Below, piece by piece: positions 1 through 5,146 of a DNA stretch of 5,146 nucleotides. Under the pieces are notes generated by a model, which saw only the letters and a list, made by a program, of their open reading frames with translations, did no database searches and had not been told where the DNA came from. How positions within the stretch are numbered: the stretch's first letter is position 1; each line of letters begins with the position of its first letter. Location of the stretch: assembly GCA_016281675.1 (NCBI GenBank), contig JAEEJD010000192.1:1-5146 (forward strand), read 5' to 3'. The position numbers were made by a program, and so were the translations under genes. The DNA comes from Lachnospiraceae bacterium. GTDB lineage: Bacteria; Bacillota_A; Clostridia; Lachnospirales; Lachnospiraceae.

Positions 1-500
1 ACATTGTGGATCATCTCCTGTATCAGGACCGTCTTTCCGACACCGGCTCCTCCGAACAGTCCGATCTTTCCGCCCTTTGCGTAAGGCTCTATAAGATCTA
101 TAACCTTAAGTCCCGTCTCAAGTATTTCTATGGCAGGCTTCTGCTGTGCAAACGAAGGGGCCTTCCTGTGAATGCTCCAGCGTTCGTTTGATTCGGGTGA
201 GGGCCCCAGTCCGTCTATCGGATCTCCGAGAACGTTCCACATCCTTCCGAGCGTAACATCTCCTACCGGCACTTTGATGGGAGAACCCGTTGCCGTAACG
301 CTCATGCCGCGCTTTAAGCCTTCGCTCTTTCCCATCATGATGCAGCGCACCGATTCTTTTCCTATGTGCTGCTCGGCTTCCATATATATCTTCTTGTCGT
401 CAAGGACCGTGTAAAGTGCCTCGCGGATCTTCGGCAATCCGCCGTTTTCGAATTGAACGTCAACGACGGGGCCTGATATCTGAACTATCTTTCCTTCCAT
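1..500 (-). CDS. atpD: ATP synthase F1 subunit beta, N-terminal part (3' end beyond window)
   Basis: This is the catalytic subunit of the F1 head, which makes or hydrolyses ATP at the alpha/beta interface on the cytoplasmic side. I translated the minus strand from the ATG at 500-498. It begins [17 protein letters not shown], the typical beta-barrel start, and continues with [16 protein letters not shown] (about residues 85-100). The P-loop GGAGVGKT follows at about residues 150-157, where Lys156 is the phosphate-binding lysine. The frame stays open to the window edge after about 166 codons. The rest of the nucleotide-binding domain, the catalytic Glu and the DELSEED region therefore lie outside. 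The ATG follows the gamma stop with no gap (TGAATG), and an AGGGG ribosome site lies inside the gamma gene at 511-515, 10 nt upstream. Epsilon (atpC) would be expected next but is outside the window. Identity is certain; only the N-terminal third is visible. Confidence 0.97.
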   Translation of the reverse strand, partial: MEGKIVQISGPVVDVQFENGGLPKIREALYTVLDDKKIYMEAEQHIGKESVRCIMMGKSEGLKRGMSVTATGSPIKVPVGDVTLGRMWNVLGDPIDGLGPSPESNERWSIHRKAPSFAQQKPAIEILETGLKVIDLIEPYAKGGKIGLFGGAGVGKTVLIQEMIHN

Positions 501-1394
501 TCAGTTCGCACCCCTGTTCTTTTTCTTGCGAAGAGCTCTGGCACCTGCCGAGATCTCCGTGATCTCCTGTGTTATCTTGCTCTGGCGTGCGTGGTTATAC
601 TCCAGCCTGAGCGAGTTCATAAGTTCGGCCGCATTTCTGTCGGCCTCATCCATCGCATTCATCCTCGCACTCTGCTCGCAGCAGAAGCTGTCAACGAGCG
701 CGCTGTACAGGTATTCCGCAACATAACTTCTCACAATGTTATCGAGAACGCTCTCCGGTGAGGGATAAAACGTAAAGCTCACGTCCTCGCGTTCACTCTC
801 TTCGAGAAAATCACCCCGGTGAAACGGAAGAAGCCTTACGGTCTTCGCTTTCTGCGAAATACTGTTTTCCATGTCTGTATATATCAAAAATATCTTGGAT
901 ACTTTTCCTTCGTCATACAACGACAGTATGTATTCCGCCATCCGTCTTGTACGTCTCATGGTAGGATTATCCGCGGAGAATCTGAACTCGTCGTCATATT
1001 CGATTCCGAGTGCATCGCAGTATTTGCATCCGTAGTCTCCGACCATGAAATAACGGCTCTCGTGATCGGTCATCTGACTCTCGAATTCCTTTATGACCGC
1101 ATGGTTATAAAATCCCGCAAGACCCTTGTCCGATGTTACGACGATATACGCGTATGCTCCGGGAAGGTCGTGGGAACCGTCGGCAGGATACATGTAGGGA
1201 CTCTTAATTTTGTCCTTCGATCGGAATATCCTTTTTATCTCGCGGTTTAAAGCATCAAAATGCGGCCGTGTGCGTTCGAGCTCGGCTTTGGCTTTTCGCA
1301 TCTTACTCGAGGAGATCATGTACATTGCCTTCGTGATCTTCTCCGTATCCGCGACCGACTTCATTCGCGATCTAATCTCTCTTACGTCAGACAT
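501..1394 (-). CDS. atpG: ATP synthase F1 subunit gamma (central rotor shaft)
   Basis: Gamma is the coiled-coil shaft that rotates inside the alpha3beta3 head and couples it to the c-ring. The 297-residue length is normal for the family. The N-terminal helix carries EIRSRMKSV and [18 protein letters not shown] (about residues 6-35). The central Rossmann-like part has [12 protein letters not shown] (about 86-97). The C-terminal helix holds the most conserved stretch, [13 protein letters not shown] followed by [13 protein letters not shown] (about 243-281). It ends in a basic tail (RKKKNRGAN). The ATG overlaps the alpha stop by 8 nt (ATGTCTGA), and a GGTGAT ribosome site lies 8 nt upstream at 1403-1408, which suggests translational coupling. 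The next gene, beta, starts directly after the stop. No broken or missing region is seen, and nothing in this gene compensates for the missing delta. Confidence 0.97.
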   Translation of the reverse strand: MSDVREIRSRMKSVADTEKITKAMYMISSSKMRKAKAELERTRPHFDALNREIKRIFRSKDKIKSPYMYPADGSHDLPGAYAYIVVTSDKGLAGFYNHAVIKEFESQMTDHESRYFMVGDYGCKYCDALGIEYDDEFRFSADNPTMRRTRRMAEYILSLYDEGKVSKIFLIYTDMENSISQKAKTVRLLPFHRGDFLEESEREDVSFTFYPSPESVLDNIVRSYVAEYLYSALVDSFCCEQSARMNAMDEADRNAAELMNSLRLEYNHARQSKITQEITEISAGARALRKKKNRGAN

Positions 1395-3108
1395 TCTGTC
1401 TTATCACCGTCTCGTATATTCTCTGCCTGTCCTCATCGGTCAGCATACCTTCGTTCTCTATGCGCATAACGATATCGGGAAGTTCTCCCATCGCGCTCTT
1501 AACGATCCCTTCTATCTTCTCTCCGATCGTTTCGTAATCTATCTTTTCGAACTTGTCGGTTGTCGCGATAACGAGCATGAATACCTGCTCCGGAAGCGTC
1601 CTCGGGCTGTTCTGTTTCTGGCGAAGGATGTTCATCAGGCCTTCCCCGTATCTGATCTGACGCTTTGTAGCTTCATCCATATCGCCCGAAAACTGTGAGA
1701 ACGTTTCCATCTCACGATACTGTGCCAGATCGAGTCTGAGCGTTCCCGCCGCTTTCTTCATCGCCTTCGTCTGTGCGTCACCGCCGACACGCGATACCGA
1801 CAGTCCGACATTTATAGCCGGACGCTGTCCGAGTCTGAACAAACCTCCCGACAGGAATATCTGTCCGTCGGTGATCGATATGACGTTTGTCGGAATGTAT
1901 GCCGAAACGTCTTCTTCCTGCGTCTCGATGACCGGAAGCGCCGTTAGGCTTCCGCCGCCTTTTTCATCCGAAAGATGAGCGGCGCGCTCCAACAGTCTTG
2001 AATGAAGATAGAAAACGTCTCCGGGATACGCTTCACGTCCCGGTGCCCTTTCAAGAAGAAGGCTGATCGAACGGTATGCTATGGCATGCTTTGTCAGATC
2101 GTCGTAAACGATCAGAACATCCCTGCCCTTTTCCATGAAGTACTCACCCATGGCGCATCCCGCATAAGGAGCGATATACTGGAGCGGTGCCGAATCTGCT
2201 GCCGATGCGACGACTACCGTTGTGTATTCCATGGCTCCGTTCTTTCTCAATGTATCGACAAGACGTGCCACCGTACTCGTCTTCTGTCCGATGGCAACAT
2301 ATATGCACAGTACGTCCTTACCTTTCTGGTTTAGGATCGTATCGGTTATTATCGTACTCTTTCCCGTCTGACGGTCTCCGATGATAAGTTCACGCTGCCC
2401 GCGTCCGATCGGGAACATTGAATCAATCGCAAGTATTCCGGTCTCAAGCGGAGTGTTGACGCTCTGCCTGTCAATGACTGCGGGGGCATCGTTTTCCACG
2501 GGTCTGTAATCATCCGCGATTATCTCACCAAGATCATCGATCGGAACACCGAGAGGATCCGTTACCCTTCCGAGGAATCCTTCACCGACCGGTACCCCGG
2601 CAACTCTTCCCGTACGCTTGACGGTACTTCCCTCGCACACTTCCTCTTCGGTGTCAAAGAGAATACAGGCGATCTCATCGCGTCTTAAGTCAAGCGCCAT
2701 ACCGCGAACTCCGCCCGAAAACAGGAGTATCTCGCCGTACGTCGTATCCGACAGTCCCTTTACCGTTGCGATACCGTCACCGACACTCGTGACCGTACCA
2801 ATCTCATTGACCATAACGGTAGGGGTCCAATGAGTAAGGGTATCCTTGATCAGCGGTATGATATCCGTGCGCTCGTCTTTAAGTGCAAGAAGCGCATCCT
2901 GAAGCTGTCTGAGTCTTCCGAGCTTGTTCCAGTCATATACATCGGTACCGACGACAAGCCTGAAACCTCCGGTGACCTCGGGACTCTTCTTCCATCCTAT
3001 CGATATCGGCTCGTTGTACTTTTTCTGCAGAAAATCAGACAGCCTGCCCAGATCTTTGTCGGCAGGCTTATCACTGCTGTATAGTACGGCTGTCCTTTTC
3101 TCATCCAT
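1387..3108 (-). CDS. atpA: ATP synthase F1 subunit alpha with an N-terminal delta-type C-terminal domain (delta-CTD/alpha fusion)
   Basis: This is the 573-residue non-catalytic nucleotide-binding subunit of F1, about 65-70 residues longer than usual alpha. From about residue 80 it is a complete alpha: the amphipathic N-terminal helix ([12 protein letters not shown], 83-94), the barrel ([16 protein letters not shown], 104-119), the Walker A GDRQTGKS (244-251), the Walker [13 protein letters not shown] (331-342), the alpha signature [14 protein letters not shown] with the arginine finger at R440, and a full C-terminal helical domain. Residues about 5-74 instead resemble the delta/OSCP C-terminal domain, and no separate delta gene is present. 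I chose the ATG at 3108-3106 because AGAAGGA lies 8 nt upstream and the gene overlaps the b stop by 8 nt (ATGGATGA). An in-frame ATG at 3159 would extend deep into atpF and lacks support. The next internal Met is residue 99, inside the alpha barrel, so the extension cannot be dropped with an ATG start. Alpha identity is certain; the fusion is very likely. Confidence 0.96.
   Translation of the reverse strand: MDEKRTAVLYSSDKPADKDLGRLSDFLQKKYNEPISIGWKKSPEVTGGFRLVVGTDVYDWNKLGRLRQLQDALLALKDERTDIIPLIKDTLTHWTPTVMVNEIGTVTSVGDGIATVKGLSDTTYGEILLFSGGVRGMALDLRRDEIACILFDTEEEVCEGSTVKRTGRVAGVPVGEGFLGRVTDPLGVPIDDLGEIIADDYRPVENDAPAVIDRQSVNTPLETGILAIDSMFPIGRGQRELIIGDRQTGKSTIITDTILNQKGKDVLCIYVAIGQKTSTVARLVDTLRKNGAMEYTTVVVASAADSAPLQYIAPYAGCAMGEYFMEKGRDVLIVYDDLTKHAIAYRSISLLLERAPGREAYPGDVFYLHSRLLERAAHLSDEKGGGSLTALPVIETQEEDVSAYIPTNVISITDGQIFLSGGLFRLGQRPAINVGLSVSRVGGDAQTKAMKKAAGTLRLDLAQYREMETFSQFSGDMDEATKRQIRYGEGLMNILRQKQNSPRTLPEQVFMLVIATTDKFEKIDYETIGEKIEGIVKSAMGELPDIVMRIENEGMLTDEDRQRIYETVIRQNV
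2887..3096 (-). other. Delta/OSCP C-terminal-domain-like segment at the N-terminus of alpha
   Basis: This covers residues about 5-74 of the alpha protein. Seen in order: a start like [19 protein letters not shown], matching the strand and helix that open the delta C-terminal domain (T-A-x-x-L-S-x-x-Q-L in many deltas); the helix [14 protein letters not shown], like the E/QKKLG-x-x-V/I-x-L stretch; then [18 protein letters not shown] and [12 protein letters not shown]. The last part lines up by eye with the family's I-G-G-x-x-I/V-R-x-G-D-x-V-x-D-G-S-V-R-G-R-L-x-x-L. In known enzymes this domain joins delta to the C-terminal ends of the b dimer. The six-helix N-terminal domain of delta that sits on top of F1 is absent. 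The assignment is from recalled family patterns, not from a search. Confidence 0.88.
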
Positions 3109-3598
3109 TGGCGTTATCCTTCTGAGATTCAATGCTTTCGAAGAAGGAGTCAAAATCATCCGTCAGGCTGTCCTGTTCCATACAAACCTTCTCGGCGGCT
3201 TTTGACACGTAATCGGCTATCTCGGTCTGAGCTCTGGCTATCAGACGGTCATGTTCCTTCTGCGCCTTGCTTCTTGCGTCATTTACTATCACATCTGCCT
3301 GTGCATGGGCGTCGGAAATGATCTTCTCACGCGCGGACTCTGCCTGGGCGCTTATCTCCGCACGCTTTTGGGCATTCTCCTTCTCCGCCTCGGACAGTTT
3401 ATTCTCATAGTCGGCCTTCAGCTGATTGGCTTTATCGAGAGCATCCTTCGTGTCCTGTTCTCTCTTGCGGTATTCATCTTCCCTCTTTTCCATGAAATCA
3501 TGTACGGGCTTGTATAAAAGAACATATAGGATCCCGAACAGAAGGACCAGATTGAACATATGCAGCAGGATCTGCTGCGGATCAATGTTAAGAGGCAT
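3101..3598 (-). CDS. atpF: ATP synthase Fo subunit b (peripheral stalk)
   Basis: Subunit b anchors the stator: one membrane helix and a long cytoplasmic coiled coil reaching to the top of F1. The 165 residues are the usual bacterial length. Residues about 8-29 form the membrane span ([20 protein letters not shown]). It is followed by the family's [11 protein letters not shown], then a highly charged helix rich in Ala, Glu and Lys (about 37-140), and a final [21 protein letters not shown] region resembling the normal b C-terminus (AAEKIL...). There is no delta domain at its end, unlike the mycobacterial b-delta fusion. The gene starts 19 nt after atpE with an AAGGAAGG ribosome site at 3607-3614, 8 nt upstream of the ATG, and its TGA overlaps the atpA start. 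A typical operon would have atpH (delta) next. A single b gene implies a b homodimer. Confidence 0.95.
   Translation of the reverse strand: MPLNIDPQQILLHMFNLVLLFGILYVLLYKPVHDFMEKREDEYRKREQDTKDALDKANQLKADYENKLSEAEKENAQKRAEISAQAESAREKIISDAHAQADVIVNDARSKAQKEHDRLIARAQTEIADYVSKAAEKVCMEQDSLTDDFDSFFESIESQKDNANG
3117..3123 (-). promoter_or_regulatory. Ribosome binding site fixing the atpA start
   Basis: AGAAGGA lies inside the 3' end of atpF, 8 nt before the ATG at 3108. It supports this start over the upstream in-frame ATG at 3159, and so fixes the delta-like domain as the true N-terminus of the alpha protein. Confidence 0.8.
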
Positions 3599-3617
3599 AA
3601 TCCATCCCTTCCTTCGA

Positions 3618-3977
3618 TCAGAGAACGAATATGATCAGAATAGCAACGATAAGAGCATAAATGATCGCCGTCTCGACGAACACGAGTCCGAGCATCATTA
3701 CGGTCCTTATCTTGCCTTCCGCTTCGGGCTGTCTCGCAATGCTCTCAACGGTTTTCCAGATAACAAGTCCCATTGAAAGCGCACCTGCCGCGGCTACAAC
3801 CGCAATCGCGATCCCGGCGGCCCACGCTTTGGAATTGGTGATTGATGCCTCATCCGACATCGTTACATATTCCACTTCATCGGATGCTGCCGCCGATACC
3901 GTCACCGGCTTTGCGAATGCTCCCACCGCAAGTACGAGCATAAGTATCGCTGCGATCTTAACTAATAGATTTCTCAA
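3618..3977 (-). CDS. atpE: ATP synthase Fo subunit c, precursor with signal peptide
   Basis: Subunit c forms the ion-carrying rotor ring in the membrane. Usual c is 70-90 residues; this product is 119. Residues 1-22 look like a signal peptide (MRNLLVKIAA, a hydrophobic core, then AFA at 20-22), with a second possible cleavage region SAAA at 28-31. An acidic linker (about 32-47) follows. The c hairpin then has helix 1 at about 51-74, the polar loop ARQPE with R82-Q83-P84, and helix 2 at about 92-119 with the ion-binding carboxylate E102 in VETAIIY. The protein ends right after helix 2, without the common ANPFV-like tail. The start is TTG at 3977-3975, 1 nt after the atpB stop. It is chosen because AAGGAGG lies 9 nt upstream and no ATG fits: the nearby ATG at 3982-3980 is out of frame and stops after two codons. 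Identity is certain; the cleavage site is inferred. Confidence 0.95.
   Translation of the reverse strand: MRNLLVKIAAILMLVLAVGAFAKPVTVSAAASDEVEYVTMSDEASITNSKAWAAGIAIAVVAAAGALSMGLVIWKTVESIARQPEAEGKIRTVMMLGLVFVETAIIYALIVAILIIFVL
3885..3977 (-). other. Predicted signal peptide region of the c-subunit precursor
   Basis: This is residues 1-31 of the c product: basic n-region (R2, K7), hydrophobic core (IAAILMLVLAVGA) and small residues at two possible signal-peptidase sites, after AFA (22) or within SAAA (28-31). Removing it would leave an acidic stretch (SDEVEYVTMSDEA) at the extracytoplasmic end of helix 1, consistent with the N-out topology of c. Some other bacterial c subunits, such as that of Aquifex aeolicus, are known to carry a leader; whether this one is cut cannot be told from sequence. 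Confidence 0.72.
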
Positions 3978-3978
3978 T

Positions 3979-4782
3979 TCATTCTTCCTCCTTACTGCTT
4001 ACTTCACCGTAGAAAAGTGCCGTCAACATCGTCAGCACGTATGCCTGAATGAGGGCATGCAGCATCGTGAACATGACAGCGACAAATATTGGTATGATAA
4101 AACTTGTCGTTATATAGTAATACACGAGTTCGGTAACGAGCGCACCCGAAAGGAGCGCACCGAACAGACGGAAACTCATCGATATCGGCAACGAGAAATC
4201 CTTAAGCGTGCCGAGGACACCCTTGATCCTGTTTCCCGCGATTCCTCCCGAGAGAATAACGCAGTATGAAAATACACCCATTGATATCGCGCCGTTGATG
4301 TCTGCAAGAGGCGCCGGAAGTGCGACCGATCCGCCGGAGATCGTCGGAACCATTTCTCCGAGAAGTTCAAACATAGTTCCGATAAAGATATATGTTCCGG
4401 CCGTGAACACATAGGCTCCGAGGAACTTGTGCCTCTGGGGACTGTTTGACGTTGCAAGCCCGTCAAAGATCCCGACTGCCTGTTCCAAAAGAAGCTGGAA
4501 CTTCCCGGGCACAACTTTAAACCTGGGTATCACAAATATCCTGACTATCAGTGAAAATACAAATATGATACCTGTGACCGTGTACGCAGATATGACGGCA
4601 GGATTAACATCCATAATGCCGAGGAATCTGACCTTTGCATACTCATGAAGAACCGCATCCTTCATGACCATTTTTATCGGCTCTTCTTCCTTTGAACCGC
4701 CCGTCATGATGATCAGAGCGAGAAGAACGGCCAGAATGCATCCTATAACTATGATAAATCGGGTTCTCTTTTTTCTGTCCAT
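3979..4782 (-). CDS. atpB: ATP synthase Fo subunit a (stator ion channel)
   Basis: Subunit a provides the two half-channels that lead ions to and from the c-ring. The 267 residues contain several hydrophobic spans at about 62-85, 123-142, 164-184, 196-222 and 227-258. The essential stator arginine is R205 in FRLFG, and Q246 in IQAYVL matches the conserved Gln of the last helix (E. coli Gln252). The usual Asn and Glu after the arginine (RLFGN-x-x-A-G-E in E. coli) are replaced by A209 and A214; a Glu (E218) sits four residues further on. Residues 1-27 form an additional basic-then-hydrophobic segment (MDRKKRTRF, then IIVIGCILAVLLALII), a signal anchor or leader, followed by a polar loop of about 30 residues. 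The ATG lies 10 nt after the purB stop with only a weak ribosome site (TGAG). Its stop is 1 nt before atpE. No atpI or atpZ precedes it. Confidence 0.95.
   Translation of the reverse strand: MDRKKRTRFIIVIGCILAVLLALIIMTGGSKEEEPIKMVMKDAVLHEYAKVRFLGIMDVNPAVISAYTVTGIIFVFSLIVRIFVIPRFKVVPGKFQLLLEQAVGIFDGLATSNSPQRHKFLGAYVFTAGTYIFIGTMFELLGEMVPTISGGSVALPAPLADINGAISMGVFSYCVILSGGIAGNRIKGVLGTLKDFSLPISMSFRLFGALLSGALVTELVYYYITTSFIIPIFVAVMFTMLHALIQAYVLTMLTALFYGEVSSKEEE
3987..3993 (-). promoter_or_regulatory. Strong Shine-Dalgarno for atpE (TTG start)
   Basis: AAGGAGG, a near-perfect match to the 16S anti-SD, lies within the last codons of atpB, 9 nt before the TTG codon. It is the best ribosome site in the window and decides the TTG start. 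A strong site is expected because many c copies are needed per complex. Confidence 0.85.
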
Positions 4783-4792
4783 GGTATCTTAC

Positions 4793-5146
4793 TCAGACGA
4801 GTATCTGAGCCTCCACTCCAAGCAGATCTTTATTTTTTGAAAGCACGGGCTCAACGAAGTCGGCAAGATATCTGTCGACCTGATCCGCACTCCTTCCGGT
4901 ATAGTCTGCCGGAACCATATATCCGTTAAGCTCTTCGAGCGTAAGATCAAAGTCATCCGATGCCGCGATCAGTTCCAGAAGGTCATTATCCGCACCGTCC
5001 TGTTTGATATGTTTGCCTGCTTCCATCGAAAGCTTTCTGATCGATTCGTGAAGCTCCTGACGGTTACCCCCGGCCTTCACCGCATCCATCATTATGTTCT
5101 CCGTTGCCATGAACGGAAGCTCACTGCGAAGATGCCTGTCGACGAC
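4793..5146 (-). CDS. purB: Adenylosuccinate lyase, C-terminal part (5' end beyond window)
   Basis: PurB acts twice in purine biosynthesis, releasing fumarate from SAICAR and from adenylosuccinate (to AMP). The frame is open from the window edge and runs 117 codons to a TGA at 4795-4793. It opens with VVDRHLRSELPFMATENIMM and continues with AVKAGGNRQELHESIRKLSM, DNDLLELIAA and YTGRSADQVDRYL. These match the C-terminal domain of adenylosuccinate lyases of the type shared with animals (ELPFMATENI, KAGG-x-RQ, GGDNDL, FTGRA-x-QV in human ADSL), and the ending EPVLSKNKDLLGVEAQILV also fits a full natural C-terminus. The catalytic His and the flexible SS-x-x-PYKRNP loop lie upstream, outside the window. 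A Met at codon 13 is not a start but part of the ATEN motif. The stop is 10 nt from atpB, so the two are probably cotranscribed. Confidence 0.93.
   Translation of the reverse strand, partial: VVDRHLRSELPFMATENIMMDAVKAGGNRQELHESIRKLSMEAGKHIKQDGADNDLLELIAASDDFDLTLEELNGYMVPADYTGRSADQVDRYLADFVEPVLSKNKDLLGVEAQILV

Noticed and set aside
819..1698. Open plus-strand frames of 143 and 162 codons opposite atpG and the atpA 3' end.
   Set aside because: They overlap certain coding sequence on the other strand, have no ribosome site or recognisable motif, and run across a gene junction.
3109..3159. An upstream in-frame ATG that would give alpha 17 more residues.
   Set aside because: It would overlap atpF by about 59 nt and has no family support; the ATG at 3108 has a well-spaced AGAAGGA and a coupling overlap with the b stop.
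3101..3250. A b-delta fusion of the mycobacterial kind or a frameshifted delta gene between b and alpha.
   Set aside because: The b protein ends at normal length with a normal b-like tail, and the delta-like stretch is in the alpha frame. No leftover sequence exists between the two genes that could hold the missing delta N-terminal domain.
3661..4269. A 202-codon open frame on the plus strand.
   Set aside because: It lies antisense to atpE and atpB, has a low-complexity Ala/Ser/Thr composition and matches no family; it is a shadow of the real genes.
4176..4514. A 112-codon minus-strand frame inside atpB in another reading frame.
   Set aside because: The composition (Ser, Arg, Pro rich) and lack of any domain mark it as a frame shadow of atpB.
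1..4782. Membership in the N-ATPase family, which also lacks delta.
   Set aside because: N-ATPase operons start with beta and epsilon, carry atpQ and atpR, and have a longer b. Here beta follows gamma, atpQ/atpR are absent and b is of standard length.
4783..4792. A terminator or promoter between purB and atpB.
   Set aside because: Ten bases are too few for a hairpin terminator or a complete promoter, and no inverted repeat with a T-run was seen there.
4793..5110. A small separate 105-residue protein upstream of atpB, possibly an atpI or atpQ/R-like gene.
   Set aside because: The frame continues upstream of its first Met to the window edge with VVDRHLRSELPF, and the whole reads as the adenylosuccinate lyase C-terminus; it is also not hydrophobic.

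Overview
The window is a compact, single-strand (minus) stretch of a bacterial chromosome. It carries the 3' end of a purine gene followed directly by most of an F-type ATP synthase operon. Read in the direction of transcription (right to left) the order is purB (3' end), then atpB (a), atpE (c), atpF (b), atpA (alpha), atpG (gamma) and atpD (beta, 5' end only). All genes are adjacent or overlap by a few bases; the largest gap is 19 nt. There is no room for an internal terminator, and I see no RNA gene, mobile element, repeat or CRISPR array. Moderate GC, AGGAGG-type ribosome sites and the protein style suggest a Clostridia-class Bacillota, possibly Lachnospiraceae-like. That assignment is an inference, not a proof.

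The main anomaly is the delta subunit. In the usual operon (a-c-b-delta-alpha-gamma-beta-epsilon), delta sits between b and alpha. Here b and alpha overlap by 8 nt, so there is no delta gene. Instead the alpha protein is 573 residues long rather than about 500-515, and its first ~75 residues read as the C-terminal domain of delta (the part that grips the b stalk), fused in frame to an otherwise complete alpha. The N-terminal helical domain of delta is not encoded anywhere in the window. If translated as it looks, each F1 would carry three copies of a delta C-terminal domain instead of one whole delta. This is a peripheral-stalk design I do not recognise from the well-studied enzymes.

The membrane sector is also atypical. 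Subunit c is made as a 119-residue precursor with a signal peptide and an acidic extracytoplasmic linker, has Ala/Ser in place of the helix-1 glycine repeat, and has only part of the sodium-site signature. Subunit a has an extra N-terminal hydrophobic segment and lacks the usual Asn and Glu after the stator arginine.

Together the genes build a membrane rotary ATP synthase/ATPase: a and c carry ions, b and the delta-like domain form the stator, and alpha, beta and gamma form the catalytic head and rotor. The purB-atpB gap of 10 nt suggests that purine synthesis and the ATP synthase share a transcript.
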